39,754 bases of DNA from CAZSNT01 sp964607765 (lineage in GTDB: Bacteria; Verrucomicrobiota; Lentisphaeria; Oligosphaerales; JABHEG01). Under the pieces are notes generated by a model. The model did not search any database, was not told the DNA's origin, and worked only from the letters and a program-made list of their open reading frames with translations. The translations under genes were made by a program, and so were the position numbers. The stretch is taken from positions 1-39,754 of the forward strand of contig CAZSNT010000092.1 in NCBI GenBank assembly GCA_964607765.1, read 5' to 3'. Shown here piece by piece: positions 9,801 through 17,749 of this stretch; positions within the stretch are counted from its first letter, which is position 1, and the number at the start of each line of letters is the position of its first letter.

Positions 9801-12800
9801 CGATGCGGATATCACACTGGAGGGCTGGAGCCTGGACAGCCGCGACAACGCTGCGCTCATCGCCACGAGCGGGGACGTGACCGTGCCCAATACGGACCAT
9901 GTCCTGGACCTGACCACCGACGGCATCCTGACCGCGGCCGACCTGACCGGGGCACGCACACTTCGACTCGAGGCACCGGCCGGCTCCGTGGTGGATGACA
10001 GCAACGGTCTGCTCAGCGTCATTGCTGAGCGGCTCATTCTCAAGTCACAGACGCTCAAGCCCGGCGACATCGACGGCGACACCTACGACCTGCTGACGCT
10101 GCTCTCCTACGGTGCGGCGCCCGGCAAGCTGGACATCACGCTCACCAACGCGGGCCAGAACCTGCGCATGCTGCAGACCAACCGCAATGACGCCGGCACC
10201 CCGGCAGCCACGAGCCTGAAGATCACGGATCTGACCGGCGACGGCGACGCCATGGTCATCAACGGCAACGACTCAGGCCAGATTGACGTGACGCTCCTCA
10301 ACGGCACCGGCGCCGCAATCGACGGGGCCGGGTTGACCATCGAAAACCGCGTGTTCTCCGGCAACGGCGACATCACCTTTGACATTGACGACAGCAACGG
10401 ACAGGACAGCGGCTACATCGAGGCCACCGGTAACAGCACGATCACCACGGCCGACCCTAACGACGGTCTCGGCAACCTGGCAAGCGGCGGCGGGGTGATT
10501 CTGTCAGGCACGGTGGAGGTAAGCTCGGGCAGGACCGTCACCTTGAGTGCGATGGTCGGTAGTCCCAAAGAGGTCTCCGGCAACCTGGCTGCCGGAGATT
10601 TGGACCTGACAGGCGAGAACATCATCTTCGAGCCAACCGCCACTGTCACGGCCGCGGGCAGCCTCACCTTCCGCAACGCCAGGCTCGTCGACATGCAGTC
10701 CGGAGGCGGCAACAGCGCCTCAATCGCGGCAGCCGGGAGCGTCACCTTCGAAGACGCAGTGCGTTTCACCATGGCCTCGGGTACCAGCATCTCGGCCACC
10801 GGAAACGTGACCATCGGCCCGGACGTGCTCGAGATCGACTTCGCCCCGGACAGCAGCATTACCGCCGGCGATTCCATCACCGTCAGCGCGGTCGGCAACG
10901 CCACGTTCGGCCAGCTCACCGCACCGAACACAGTCAGCCTAACTACCATCGAGGGCGCGGACCCGGGCACGTTGACGCTGGGCAACCAGATCAGCGGTCC
11001 ACTCGGCGCGCCGGTCACGACGGTCACACTGAACTCCGGTGACAGCATCGTTCCCGGTGCCGCCGACCCGGATATCCTCGCCAGCGCCGCCAACCTGACC
11101 GCCATGTTCGGCATCGGCACGGCAGCCAACCCCCTGCAGCTGCAGGGCACCACGCAGCTCGACATCGCCAACGGCAGCAGCAACGCCATTGTCATTGACA
11201 ACGCCCCCGGTGCAGATGTCACCAACTTCGAGCTCGAAGCGGTCGGCAGCCCGGTGACCTACACACAGGCCGGGCACCAGCTGACCGTCAACGGCAACGG
11301 CATTGACACGATTGACGGCGATACAGTCGGCGGCAGCTTCACCATACTCGGGCCGCCTTCGAGTATCCTGATCGCCCAGGATGTGAACGTCAGGACCGGC
11401 AGCTTCACCACCAACCTCCCCGCGGGCACGTTCGTGCAGGAAGACGGCACCGGCGCCATGACCGCCACGGGCGACGTCGACATTCAGGCAACTGATATCC
11501 AGTTCGACAAGATCGATGCCGCCAACAACAACCTGACACTGCAATCTGCCGCGGACATCGTGGAGCACGGCAACGGGGATGCGGGTGTTGACCTGGTGGG
11601 CGCCGTGATAACGCTGACCGCCACGGACGAGATTGGCAGCACCGCTGTCACCCCGGGGCTGGTGGAGATGAATGCGTCCACTCGAGTCGATGCCACCAGC
11701 ACCAACTTTCTGGGCCTCAGCGCCATAGACGACGATGGCAACGCCGCGACGAATGCCGACCTGCGCGTGGGCCTGATCCAGTCAACGGCCCCCGGGACGG
11801 TGGTACTGAGCGCGGAAAACGCCGTAATCGACACCAACGGCGCGGGCAACGTGGATGTCAGAGGCGGGATCGTGGGGATCGCTTCCGGGACAAGCGCGAC
11901 AGCCACGTCGGCCAACGTCGACCTGGACACCGATGTGGGCACGCTCACCGTGATTGCGTCGAACGCGCCCGGTGACGTCGTCATCGATCAGACGACCAAC
12001 CTGACCGTGGCCGGAATCACCACCGCTAACGGTGATACCACGGTAACGAACGGTGCAACCCTGAACCTGACCGGCCCGATCGACGCGAACTCCACGCCGC
12101 CGGAGTCGGGCGCTGTGACGCTGACCGCACAGACAGCCGTCACCGGCACGGCAGCGGGCTCGGTGGAAGGCGATGACGACGTGCTCATCACCGCGCCCAT
12201 GGTCAACATGGCCGGCCAGACCACCTCCACCCGCGCCAATGCCACGGTCACCGCCACGGCGGGCGACGCGACCACCGGCGGCATCGCGGCGCAGAACAAC
12301 GCCGCCGTGAGCGGGCCAAACGTCACGGTCAACGGCAACATCGTGACCACCAACGGCACGGCCACAGTCACCGCCACCGACGCCGCCGGCACCGCCACGC
12401 TGCAGGGCATAACGGCCGGCAGCAGTGTCACTGTCCTGGGGCCCGGCGGCGTGACCGCCACGAACCCGATCACGTCGAACAACGACCTCGTGTCGATCCT
12501 CTCCAGTGCCGGCCCCGTCAACATCGATGACGCCACCGCGTCCACCACACTCACCGTCGCGGCGGCCGGCGCGACCAGCACGGGCAATCTGGAGGCGGGC
12601 AACGACATCAACGTCAGCGGCACGAGCATCACGGTCAACGGCAACGTAACCTCGCACAGTGGCGATGCGCTGATGAACCCGACAGCCACTGACCTGACCA
12701 TCACCGGAACGACCACCGGGCAGAAGATCAACTTCCAGGTCCCGCGCGACACCCGCGTGGGCCCGCTCGTCTCCACTGCCGGCGGCGTCACCATCACGTC

Positions 12801-15800
12801 CGGGGGGCTGGTGGACCTGAACGGCAACGTGACGGCGACCGGCAATGAAACCACTGCTATAGCGGCCAACGGCGGGAACCTGACCATGGCGGACGGCATC
12901 CTGCTCAACGCCGACAGCGGCAACGTAGAGCTCTCGGCCTCAGGCAACATCCTGCTGAGCCAGGTCACGACCACCGGCACGACCGTCATAGTCGGCTCGA
13001 CGGGCGGTGCAATCGTGGACAACCTGACCGGCGAGAATCCCAACATTGTCTCGGCCGCGGGCGGCCTGACAATGACCGCGGTCACCGGAATCGGCGGGCT
13101 CGGCGCTTTGGACATCGACACTACCGTGGCCACGGTCACCGCGACCGTGTCCGGTGACGGCGACGTCGGCATCCACGACACGGACGGGCTGGACCTGCAG
13201 GGCGCGACGGCTGCCGACGGGTCGGTCAGCGTCACCGCGCAGGGAGGGAACCTGACGGTTTCCGGGGCGGTCAGCGCAGCGGACGCGGGTGCGGCGGACG
13301 ACCACGACGTGTTCCTCAATGCCGGAGGTGACATGGCGATCAACGCCGGCGTGAACGCGGACAGGAACGTCTCCGCCTTGGCCTACGACAACATCACTGT
13401 CGCTAACATGGTCTTCGGAACGGGGCGCCTCGAGCTCCGCGCCGACTGGGATTTCGACGCCGGCACGTTCGACGCCGGGGTCGGAGTCGGGGTCGGCGCC
13501 CTCACCCAGACGGCCGGTCTGATCGGCAGCGGCACGGAGGAACTGGTCGCTATCGCCGCTGACGGCATCAGTCTGGCGGGCGCCGGAACAAGTGTTGCCG
13601 CGCTCCAGGCTGTAAATGGCGACGCGGCCAACACGGCGGCAGCATCCGGGAACATCAACGTGGTTAACAGCGGCGTCGCAGGCGGCGAACTCGTGCTCGA
13701 CGACCTGGATGCCGCCCTGCCCTACGCCGTGCGGAACTTCGCCACGGACGGCACGGTCACGATCAACGTGGACTCGGCACTGACCGCCAACCACCGCGTC
13801 CTCTCCCAGGATGCCATCACACTGCAGTCCGCCCTGAACTTCACCCAGAACAGCAGCGGCGTCGCGGAAGACGACATGGCAACCTACGAAGCCAATGCCC
13901 CGATCAGCATTCTGGCCGCGGCGGACATCGGCATCTACGCTGCAGCGAACACTGCCGCGATTCCCGCAGTCTATTCCATTGCCGCGCGTGGCGCGGGTTC
14001 GAACGTGCAGCTGGACGCGGCCAACGACGTCAACATCTCCCAGGGCGGCGTTGACGCCGCTGTGTACGCGGGCGGCGGGCTGACCATCACCGCGAACAAC
14101 GACATCAACGCGGGCGACCTGGCGAGCGGCAGCTCCGGACACCTGCGTGCGAACGGTGGGAATCTCGTGCTCGACGCCACCGGCGATGTAAACGTCAGCG
14201 GCAACACCCAGATCACGGCCGACGGGAACTGGAACGTCATCGGCGACGCGGAGAGCGGCACGTTCACCATGGCCCCGAACACGCTGATCAACGCCGACAC
14301 CGGCACGGCCACGCTCAGCGCGGACCTCGATGTTACCCTCGGCAGTGTGCTCACCACGAACAACACGGGTAACGCCGTGCGTATCACCTCGCGGGACGGC
14401 GGCATTTACGGCACCGCTCCACAGACCGACATCATCGCCGACTCGGTCGGGGCGGTCACCACGCTCACTGCAGAGCAACACATCGGCACGCTGGCTCAAC
14501 CCGTGACCACCACCATCGACACGCTCGACGCCTACACCGAGAACGGGAACATCCTGATCCGGGAGAGCAACGGTCTCACGTTGCGGGACGTCCAGGCCGG
14601 AACAGGCGCGCTTGCTGCCGGCAACGGTGACATCACCGTTCTGTCCGTGACCGGAGACGTGCTGGCCGACTACGTCGCCGCCGCCCTCGACGTGGTCAAC
14701 ATCACAGCGGCGGCGGGCGCCATCGATGAAGTCGTTCCAGGCGACGCCACGGCAGACATCATCGGCGCGACCATCAACCTGCTCGCGGCGGACAACATCG
14801 GGCAGAAGGCCGCCGTACTCGAGATCGACGGGGCCACTGCGGTCAACGCGACCAGCGGCGGACCGGTGAACGAAGACATCGTGCTGACCGACACCATCAA
14901 TGATCTGCCGGTCGGCACGATCAACGCGGGGCGGGCCGACGTCGTGCTCGTGGCCGACGACAGTGAGGACGGCGGCGCAGCCGCAGCGATCACGGACGCG
15001 GCGGGCGCCACCGAATTCGTTCCCCCAAACATCACCGCCGCAGACGCGAATCTGACCGCGAATACGGGGATCGGCTCCGGACCGGTCGGCGCGGACACTG
15101 ACCTGGACGTCAACGTTGACACACTCACCGCCCAGGTACTGGGTGTAGGCCCGATCAGCATCGACGAGGTCGATGACGTTCTGGTCAACCTCGCGCGAAC
15201 CGCCGACGGCAGCATCGATATCCGCGCCGGCTTCGCCGGTGCGGCGGGCAGCATCCTGGTGGGGCTGGTCGATGCGGATCAGGCGCCGGGGAACAACGTG
15301 ACTCTGCGGGCCTGGGACGACATCCTCGACCACGCGCCGGACCTGGTCACCGACGTCCTCTCCTCGGGCACCACGACACTGACTGTACGGGACGGCCTGA
15401 TCGGGGCCACCAACAACCCGCTCGAAGTCGTCGCCGGTCAAGGGCTGTACCTTCAGGCACTCAACCCGGCCGCGCGCGGCGCCAGCCATTTCTGGGCCGT
15501 GCTCACCGGGCTGGCAGGCGGCAGCAGAACACCCAGATTCGTCGACTACATCGGTGCCGGCAACGATGCCCCGGCCTTCATCTTCTGGAACAGCGACATC
15601 ATCGGCGGACGCAAGGACCAAATGCGTGAGTACCTGATGCAGAAAACCGAGGGCTACCGCATGGCCCAACACCCCGTTCATGTGCCGGCCGCGTTCCGGG
15701 AGTTTGCTTTCCTGCCCGCCGAGATGGCGATCGACTCGTACTGGCACAGCACCGTGCCGCTGCTGGACTTCCGCAGTGATGCGAGCATGTTGAGAGGCAT

Positions 15801-16374
15801 CGAAGCAGGCACCCAGGATATCGCCGTGGCGCGGGCCGGCGACCGCCCGTTCGTGTGGAATTTCGAAGAGCCCCCGACACCGGAAGAGGAAGCCGGACGC
15901 TTCACCCCGGCAACCACTCCGGACGCCGCTGGTCAAACCACGTTCTGGAACGACATTATGACGCTCTTGCGGCCGAGACGAAGCGGCCGTGACGACGCCC
16001 CTCTACAGCCGGCGACGGCCGGGCAGGTGGAAGTGCCGGAGCCCCTCGCCGCCGACCAGGATGCGGACACCGAACCCAGCATGCTCTCGCGCCTGTTCCG
16101 GTTCACGCGACGCGCCGAAACGGTTGAGGAAGCGGCAGCAGAACCTGAGAGAGAGCAACCGATAACAGAACGAGTCCTGGTCGGCAACCCCGCGGAAGTG
16201 ACGCCTCGGACACCCGTGCCGCTGCGCCCCGTGGCGCCTGCGCACATGCACCCGACACCCGGCCCTGAACGGACCACGCCCGCAATCGGCCGGCCGACTG
16301 CAAGCACCGCAGAGAGGGCCAGGCTCCGAGCTCAGCGCCTGTTGGATTCTCTGAGCCAAGGAACCAGACAGTAG
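6883..16374 (+). CDS. TpsA-type filamentous haemagglutinin-family exoprotein
   Basis: Predicted 3163 aa. The start ATG is preceded by GAGGG (6870-6874, spacing 8). A signal peptide occupies about 1-36. The TPS secretion domain follows, with AIVNWESFGIGQGF (67-80), NPNGVYFGPTASVDVG (119-134) and LIVSTLNIS, the conserved core recognised by TpsB POTRA domains. Residues about 150-2850 are a long run of degenerate ~20-residue beta-helix repeats rich in G, N, D, T, V and A (pattern G.vtvtAt.GtvTl.g). From about 2860 the repeats end. A non-repetitive region with aromatic residues follows (ASHFWAVLTGLAGG; IDSYWHSTVPLLDF), then a Pro/Glu/Arg-rich tail to the C-terminus. No C-terminal toxin domain, transmembrane anchor or YadA-like anchor is evident. 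The probable role is an extracellular fibre for adhesion, biofilm or substrate attachment, exported by the upstream transporter. The long out-of-frame readings inside it are composition shadows. Confidence 0.9.
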   Translation: MHNSTTSKTPRTPLHTRVLSLMTCASLALGPYGSAGNLPSAPHVTHGQVNIASDGTAMHVQQMTSNAIVNWESFGIGQGFGVFVNQPSVSAAMLSRVVGSNPSSIFGTLQANGIFYLVNPNGVYFGPTASVDVGSLIVSTLNISDADFLAGRSTFEGLSEAGITNDGALAAVKRILLLSRAVENRGTVKAPQVAVAAGGSVVVDEVAGSTIRLKLPEPLGTATNAGMIDASGKDGGQVVMRGATVRQAGTVQADGSTGHGGSVSLTATDTVTLASGSATTANAGETGNGGQVLAVADSTADFQAGAVAQAKAGAQAGDGGLVEVSGKTVLIAGQPDASAPNGAPGTFLVDPTDITIARTIEIDPELTNNGDGTFTGNAVENRVLDTTIETLLNSGTSVTLDTAVGDGLGSGPGNAYTGDGNIVQNADAPIDFTGNSAVTLTLIADQDIVLNGGISTGGAGNVLNVALQADEGIDINAALGTNGGTFTTSSRAFDNTGGPVTTASGVGSGNVSVDGSDGIVIVGGLINTAGGTGTITLTGGEIQLAAANTLQTESGAISIPAPLRMNTDSAITTQSGTVTFGQTLAGQGLTVNAGTGTVTFSETANIASLNVAGSSGVDVKKTVIATGDLTLASTGDIIVRDDFISAAGDVSLAASGTGEATQTGGIIQTTDGTVSISGNNVTLINVDALVQPEVPPVEVTALSITATETATISNVAAYNGDRNLLMNGVINAKNLNAVGDIEVVNHLTITLTDALTVADNVSVHADANKGNEGTLTVTAPGGITTGTEGALRGASVNVTGGVMVIHTITAKDPDGAISVNAERLTVNNEIDGGNDVSVTTTGNLSLVGSVHGMGDITLTSTNGGILDDGDAAPDIEGDGVNTTLTLNVAHWAGRVRDNDVEQDPGDGPVTVHVGSIKEPIGNALDTENIGKLVAITSGERAEIAVDNIGGAELTVGSATTMSTGKRATLWVRNDADITLEGWSLDSRDNAALIATSGDVTVPNTDHVLDLTTDGILTAADLTGARTLRLEAPAGSVVDDSNGLLSVIAERLILKSQTLKPGDIDGDTYDLLTLLSYGAAPGKLDITLTNAGQNLRMLQTNRNDAGTPAATSLKITDLTGDGDAMVINGNDSGQIDVTLLNGTGAAIDGAGLTIENRVFSGNGDITFDIDDSNGQDSGYIEATGNSTITTADPNDGLGNLASGGGVILSGTVEVSSGRTVTLSAMVGSPKEVSGNLAAGDLDLTGENIIFEPTATVTAAGSLTFRNARLVDMQSGGGNSASIAAAGSVTFEDAVRFTMASGTSISATGNVTIGPDVLEIDFAPDSSITAGDSITVSAVGNATFGQLTAPNTVSLTTIEGADPGTLTLGNQISGPLGAPVTTVTLNSGDSIVPGAADPDILASAANLTAMFGIGTAANPLQLQGTTQLDIANGSSNAIVIDNAPGADVTNFELEAVGSPVTYTQAGHQLTVNGNGIDTIDGDTVGGSFTILGPPSSILIAQDVNVRTGSFTTNLPAGTFVQEDGTGAMTATGDVDIQATDIQFDKIDAANNNLTLQSAADIVEHGNGDAGVDLVGAVITLTATDEIGSTAVTPGLVEMNASTRVDATSTNFLGLSAIDDDGNAATNADLRVGLIQSTAPGTVVLSAENAVIDTNGAGNVDVRGGIVGIASGTSATATSANVDLDTDVGTLTVIASNAPGDVVIDQTTNLTVAGITTANGDTTVTNGATLNLTGPIDANSTPPESGAVTLTAQTAVTGTAAGSVEGDDDVLITAPMVNMAGQTTSTRANATVTATAGDATTGGIAAQNNAAVSGPNVTVNGNIVTTNGTATVTATDAAGTATLQGITAGSSVTVLGPGGVTATNPITSNNDLVSILSSAGPVNIDDATASTTLTVAAAGATSTGNLEAGNDINVSGTSITVNGNVTSHSGDALMNPTATDLTITGTTTGQKINFQVPRDTRVGPLVSTAGGVTITSGGLVDLNGNVTATGNETTAIAANGGNLTMADGILLNADSGNVELSASGNILLSQVTTTGTTVIVGSTGGAIVDNLTGENPNIVSAAGGLTMTAVTGIGGLGALDIDTTVATVTATVSGDGDVGIHDTDGLDLQGATAADGSVSVTAQGGNLTVSGAVSAADAGAADDHDVFLNAGGDMAINAGVNADRNVSALAYDNITVANMVFGTGRLELRADWDFDAGTFDAGVGVGVGALTQTAGLIGSGTEELVAIAADGISLAGAGTSVAALQAVNGDAANTAAASGNINVVNSGVAGGELVLDDLDAALPYAVRNFATDGTVTINVDSALTANHRVLSQDAITLQSALNFTQNSSGVAEDDMATYEANAPISILAAADIGIYAAANTAAIPAVYSIAARGAGSNVQLDAANDVNISQGGVDAAVYAGGGLTITANNDINAGDLASGSSGHLRANGGNLVLDATGDVNVSGNTQITADGNWNVIGDAESGTFTMAPNTLINADTGTATLSADLDVTLGSVLTTNNTGNAVRITSRDGGIYGTAPQTDIIADSVGAVTTLTAEQHIGTLAQPVTTTIDTLDAYTENGNILIRESNGLTLRDVQAGTGALAAGNGDITVLSVTGDVLADYVAAALDVVNITAAAGAIDEVVPGDATADIIGATINLLAADNIGQKAAVLEIDGATAVNATSGGPVNEDIVLTDTINDLPVGTINAGRADVVLVADDSEDGGAAAAITDAAGATEFVPPNITAADANLTANTGIGSGPVGADTDLDVNVDTLTAQVLGVGPISIDEVDDVLVNLARTADGSIDIRAGFAGAAGSILVGLVDADQAPGNNVTLRAWDDILDHAPDLVTDVLSSGTTTLTVRDGLIGATNNPLEVVAGQGLYLQALNPAARGASHFWAVLTGLAGGSRTPRFVDYIGAGNDAPAFIFWNSDIIGGRKDQMREYLMQKTEGYRMAQHPVHVPAAFREFAFLPAEMAIDSYWHSTVPLLDFRSDASMLRGIEAGTQDIAVARAGDRPFVWNFEEPPTPEEEAGRFTPATTPDAAGQTTFWNDIMTLLRPRRSGRDDAPLQPATAGQVEVPEPLAADQDADTEPSMLSRLFRFTRRAETVEEAAAEPEREQPITERVLVGNPAEVTPRTPVPLRPVAPAHMHPTPGPERTTPAIGRPTASTAERARLRAQRLLDSLSQGTRQ

Positions 16375-16550
16375 ACACGCGCGGTCGCTGAAGGCGACCA
16401 ACATCACAGCCCGGGGTGCAACCCCGGGAATTGACGCAATGCACAAACACGCGCGGTCGCTGAAGGCGACCAACATCACAGCCCGGGGTGCAACCCCGGG
16501 AATTGACGCAACGCACAAACACGCGCGGTCGCTGAAAGCGACCAACATCA
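16375..16550 (+). repeat. 72-bp tandem palindromic repeats (2 full + 1 partial)
   Basis: Copies start at 16375, 16447 and 16519, with a period of exactly 72. The third matches for about 32 bases and then diverges. Each full copy holds two hairpins: GGTCGC TGAAG GCGACC, and CCCGGGG TGCAA CCCCGGG. The first array base follows the tpsA-like stop directly, and the array ends about 25 bases before the next start. The copies differ at only a few bases (for example gcaatg/gcaacg, gaagg/gaaag), which indicates recent duplication. It is a REP/MITE-like element; it may also act as an RNA stabiliser or attenuator between the two genes. Confidence 0.9.
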
Positions 16551-16562
16551 ACACTCGAGACC

Positions 16563-16566
16563 GGAG
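16563..16566 (+). promoter_or_regulatory. Shine-Dalgarno for the GWN protein gene
   Basis: GGAG abuts an ATG at 16567 (spacing 0, too close) and lies 9 bases before a second in-frame ATG at 16576. The second ATG is therefore the likely start. Confidence 0.6.
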
Positions 16567-16575
16567 ATGAGTGCC

Positions 16576-17550
16576 ATGCAACTGCCACGCATCCGTCCTG
16601 CTGCGATCATTGTCGCTTGTGTTCTTGCTTCCTGCGCCGCCCGCGCCATGCCGCAGCGCACCCAGACTTTCGCGCTGAAGGCCGGTTGGAACGCGGTGTT
16701 CCTGCGCGTCCAGCCCGCCGAAACGAAGCCTGGCACGCTCTTCGCCGATACGGCGATCGACATCGTCGCCTGTTACCTCACGCCCAATTCCACGATCCAG
16801 TTCCTGCAGGACCCCGGTGAGAAGCCGTGGAACAACCCGGGCTGGCTCGTGTGGTATGCAGCCGGGCGACCGGATGCGTTCCTGAGCAATCTGGAGAACG
16901 TTGCCGCACACAAACCGTACCTGGTCCACGCCACGCAGGACACGTCCTGGACCGTCACCGGCGCCGTGAGCTTCCGGCGTGTGGCCTGGCAACCGAATGC
17001 GTTCAATCTCATCGGGTTCAACGTGCTCCCGGACAACCCACCCACATTTGCCGGCTTCTTTGCCGGCTCCCAAGCCCACGAACAACAACGTTTCTACCGC
17101 CTGGTGAACGGGCACTGGACGCTGGTCACCAGCCCGCACACCACACAACTGGCGCCCGGCGCCGCCTACTGGGTCTACTGCAGGGGCGCGTCCACATTCC
17201 AGGGCCCCCTCGATGTCAGTGCCGGCAACAGCAGCCAATTGGCTTTCACAGCCGGTGCGACACACCGCAAAGTGCGCGTCGGCAATACCGGAACTGTCCC
17301 GGCGTCCCTGACCATTCAGCGCACCGGCACGCTCCCGGCGTTCTACCGCAGGACGAACCGAGAGACGTTGAGCTACACCTCGCACCCGCTGGGCAACAGC
17401 CTGGATCTTGGCACCATGGAGTCCGGCGACGACACCGACCTGCTCCTGCACGTGGAGCCGAACAGTACAGAGCCGCAGCAGGCGCTGCTGGAAATCCGGC
17501 ACGATGTCGGTGTGCGCGCCTGGATGCCGCTCGTATTCACCGAACACTGA
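16576..17550 (+). CDS. Small exported protein with two GWN...YW modules
   Basis: Predicted 324 aa. The N-terminus has a positive start and a hydrophobic core ending in LASC (17-20), a possible lipobox. Signal-peptidase-I cleavage after AARA (about 24) is the alternative. Two copies of an about 80-100 residue module follow. Copy 1 runs from LKAGWNAVFLRVQP (34-47) to HKPYLVHA. Copy 2 runs from NAFNLIGFNVLPD (141-153) to LAPGAAYWVYC (192-202). The same GWN ... PG.[GA]YW[VL] pattern occurs twice at the C-termini of both the Calx-beta protein and the MAM-like protein further down. Residues 210-324 look like an Ig-like beta-sandwich. No enzyme motif is seen. It is probably a cell-surface accessory protein of the TPS locus. 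The stop codon lies within CACTGAA heptamer repeats. Confidence 0.7.
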   Translation: MQLPRIRPAAIIVACVLASCAARAMPQRTQTFALKAGWNAVFLRVQPAETKPGTLFADTAIDIVACYLTPNSTIQFLQDPGEKPWNNPGWLVWYAAGRPDAFLSNLENVAAHKPYLVHATQDTSWTVTGAVSFRRVAWQPNAFNLIGFNVLPDNPPTFAGFFAGSQAHEQQRFYRLVNGHWTLVTSPHTTQLAPGAAYWVYCRGASTFQGPLDVSAGNSSQLAFTAGATHRKVRVGNTGTVPASLTIQRTGTLPAFYRRTNRETLSYTSHPLGNSLDLGTMESGDDTDLLLHVEPNSTEPQQALLEIRHDVGVRAWMPLVFTEH

Positions 17551-17558
17551 ACACTGAA
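17542..17558 (+). repeat. CACTGAA heptamer tract over the gene end
   Basis: The sequence reads GAACACTGAACACTGAA, a 7-base period (CACTGAA). It spans the stop codon (TGA 17548-17550) of the preceding gene. The same heptamers recur at 17701-17715 and 33471-33522. Confidence 0.7.
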
Positions 17559-17698
17559 TGTCATTGAATTAAGCGTCCCTTGGAGATTAGGGCGAAAGAT
17601 TAAGGCGAAAGATCAAGGTGTTCCGACCCTAATCTTCTGCCCTCATCTTTCACCCTAATCTTCCGGGATGGCGACCAACTCCTTAACTCAACGACATT
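17557..17698. repeat. 142-bp compound inverted repeat (MITE/REP-like)
   Basis: The outer arms are AATGTCATTGAATTAAG (17557-17573) and CTTAACTCAACGACATT (17682-17698). They are inverted copies matching at 15 of 17 positions. Nested inside, a G-rich arm built from 13-base units GATTAGGGCGAAA / GATTAAGGCGAAA (17585-17618) pairs with a C-rich arm (17628-17664, CCCTAATCTTC repeated), leaving a loop of about 9 bases. No open frame is inside. CACTGAA heptamers flank it on both sides, so the element sits between direct copies of a short sequence. Confidence 0.75.
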
Positions 17699-17700
17699 GA

Positions 17701-17715
17701 CTGAACACTGAACAC
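17701..17715 (+). repeat. CACTGAA heptamer tract
   Basis: CTGAACACTGAACAC follows the compound inverted repeat. It repeats the heptamers found on the other side of it. Confidence 0.6.
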
Positions 17716-17749
17716 GCGATACAGCAACCGCCCTGAAGGACGACATGCC

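Noticed and set aside
12940..15936. 998-codon minus-strand frame opposite the TpsA gene
   Set aside because: Shadow of the repetitive beta-helix coding sequence; Val/Asp/Arg-rich with no recognisable fold.
16375..16550. Possible CRISPR array
   Set aside because: The 72-bp units abut with no variable spacers, and each unit contains two palindromes. No cas genes are present.
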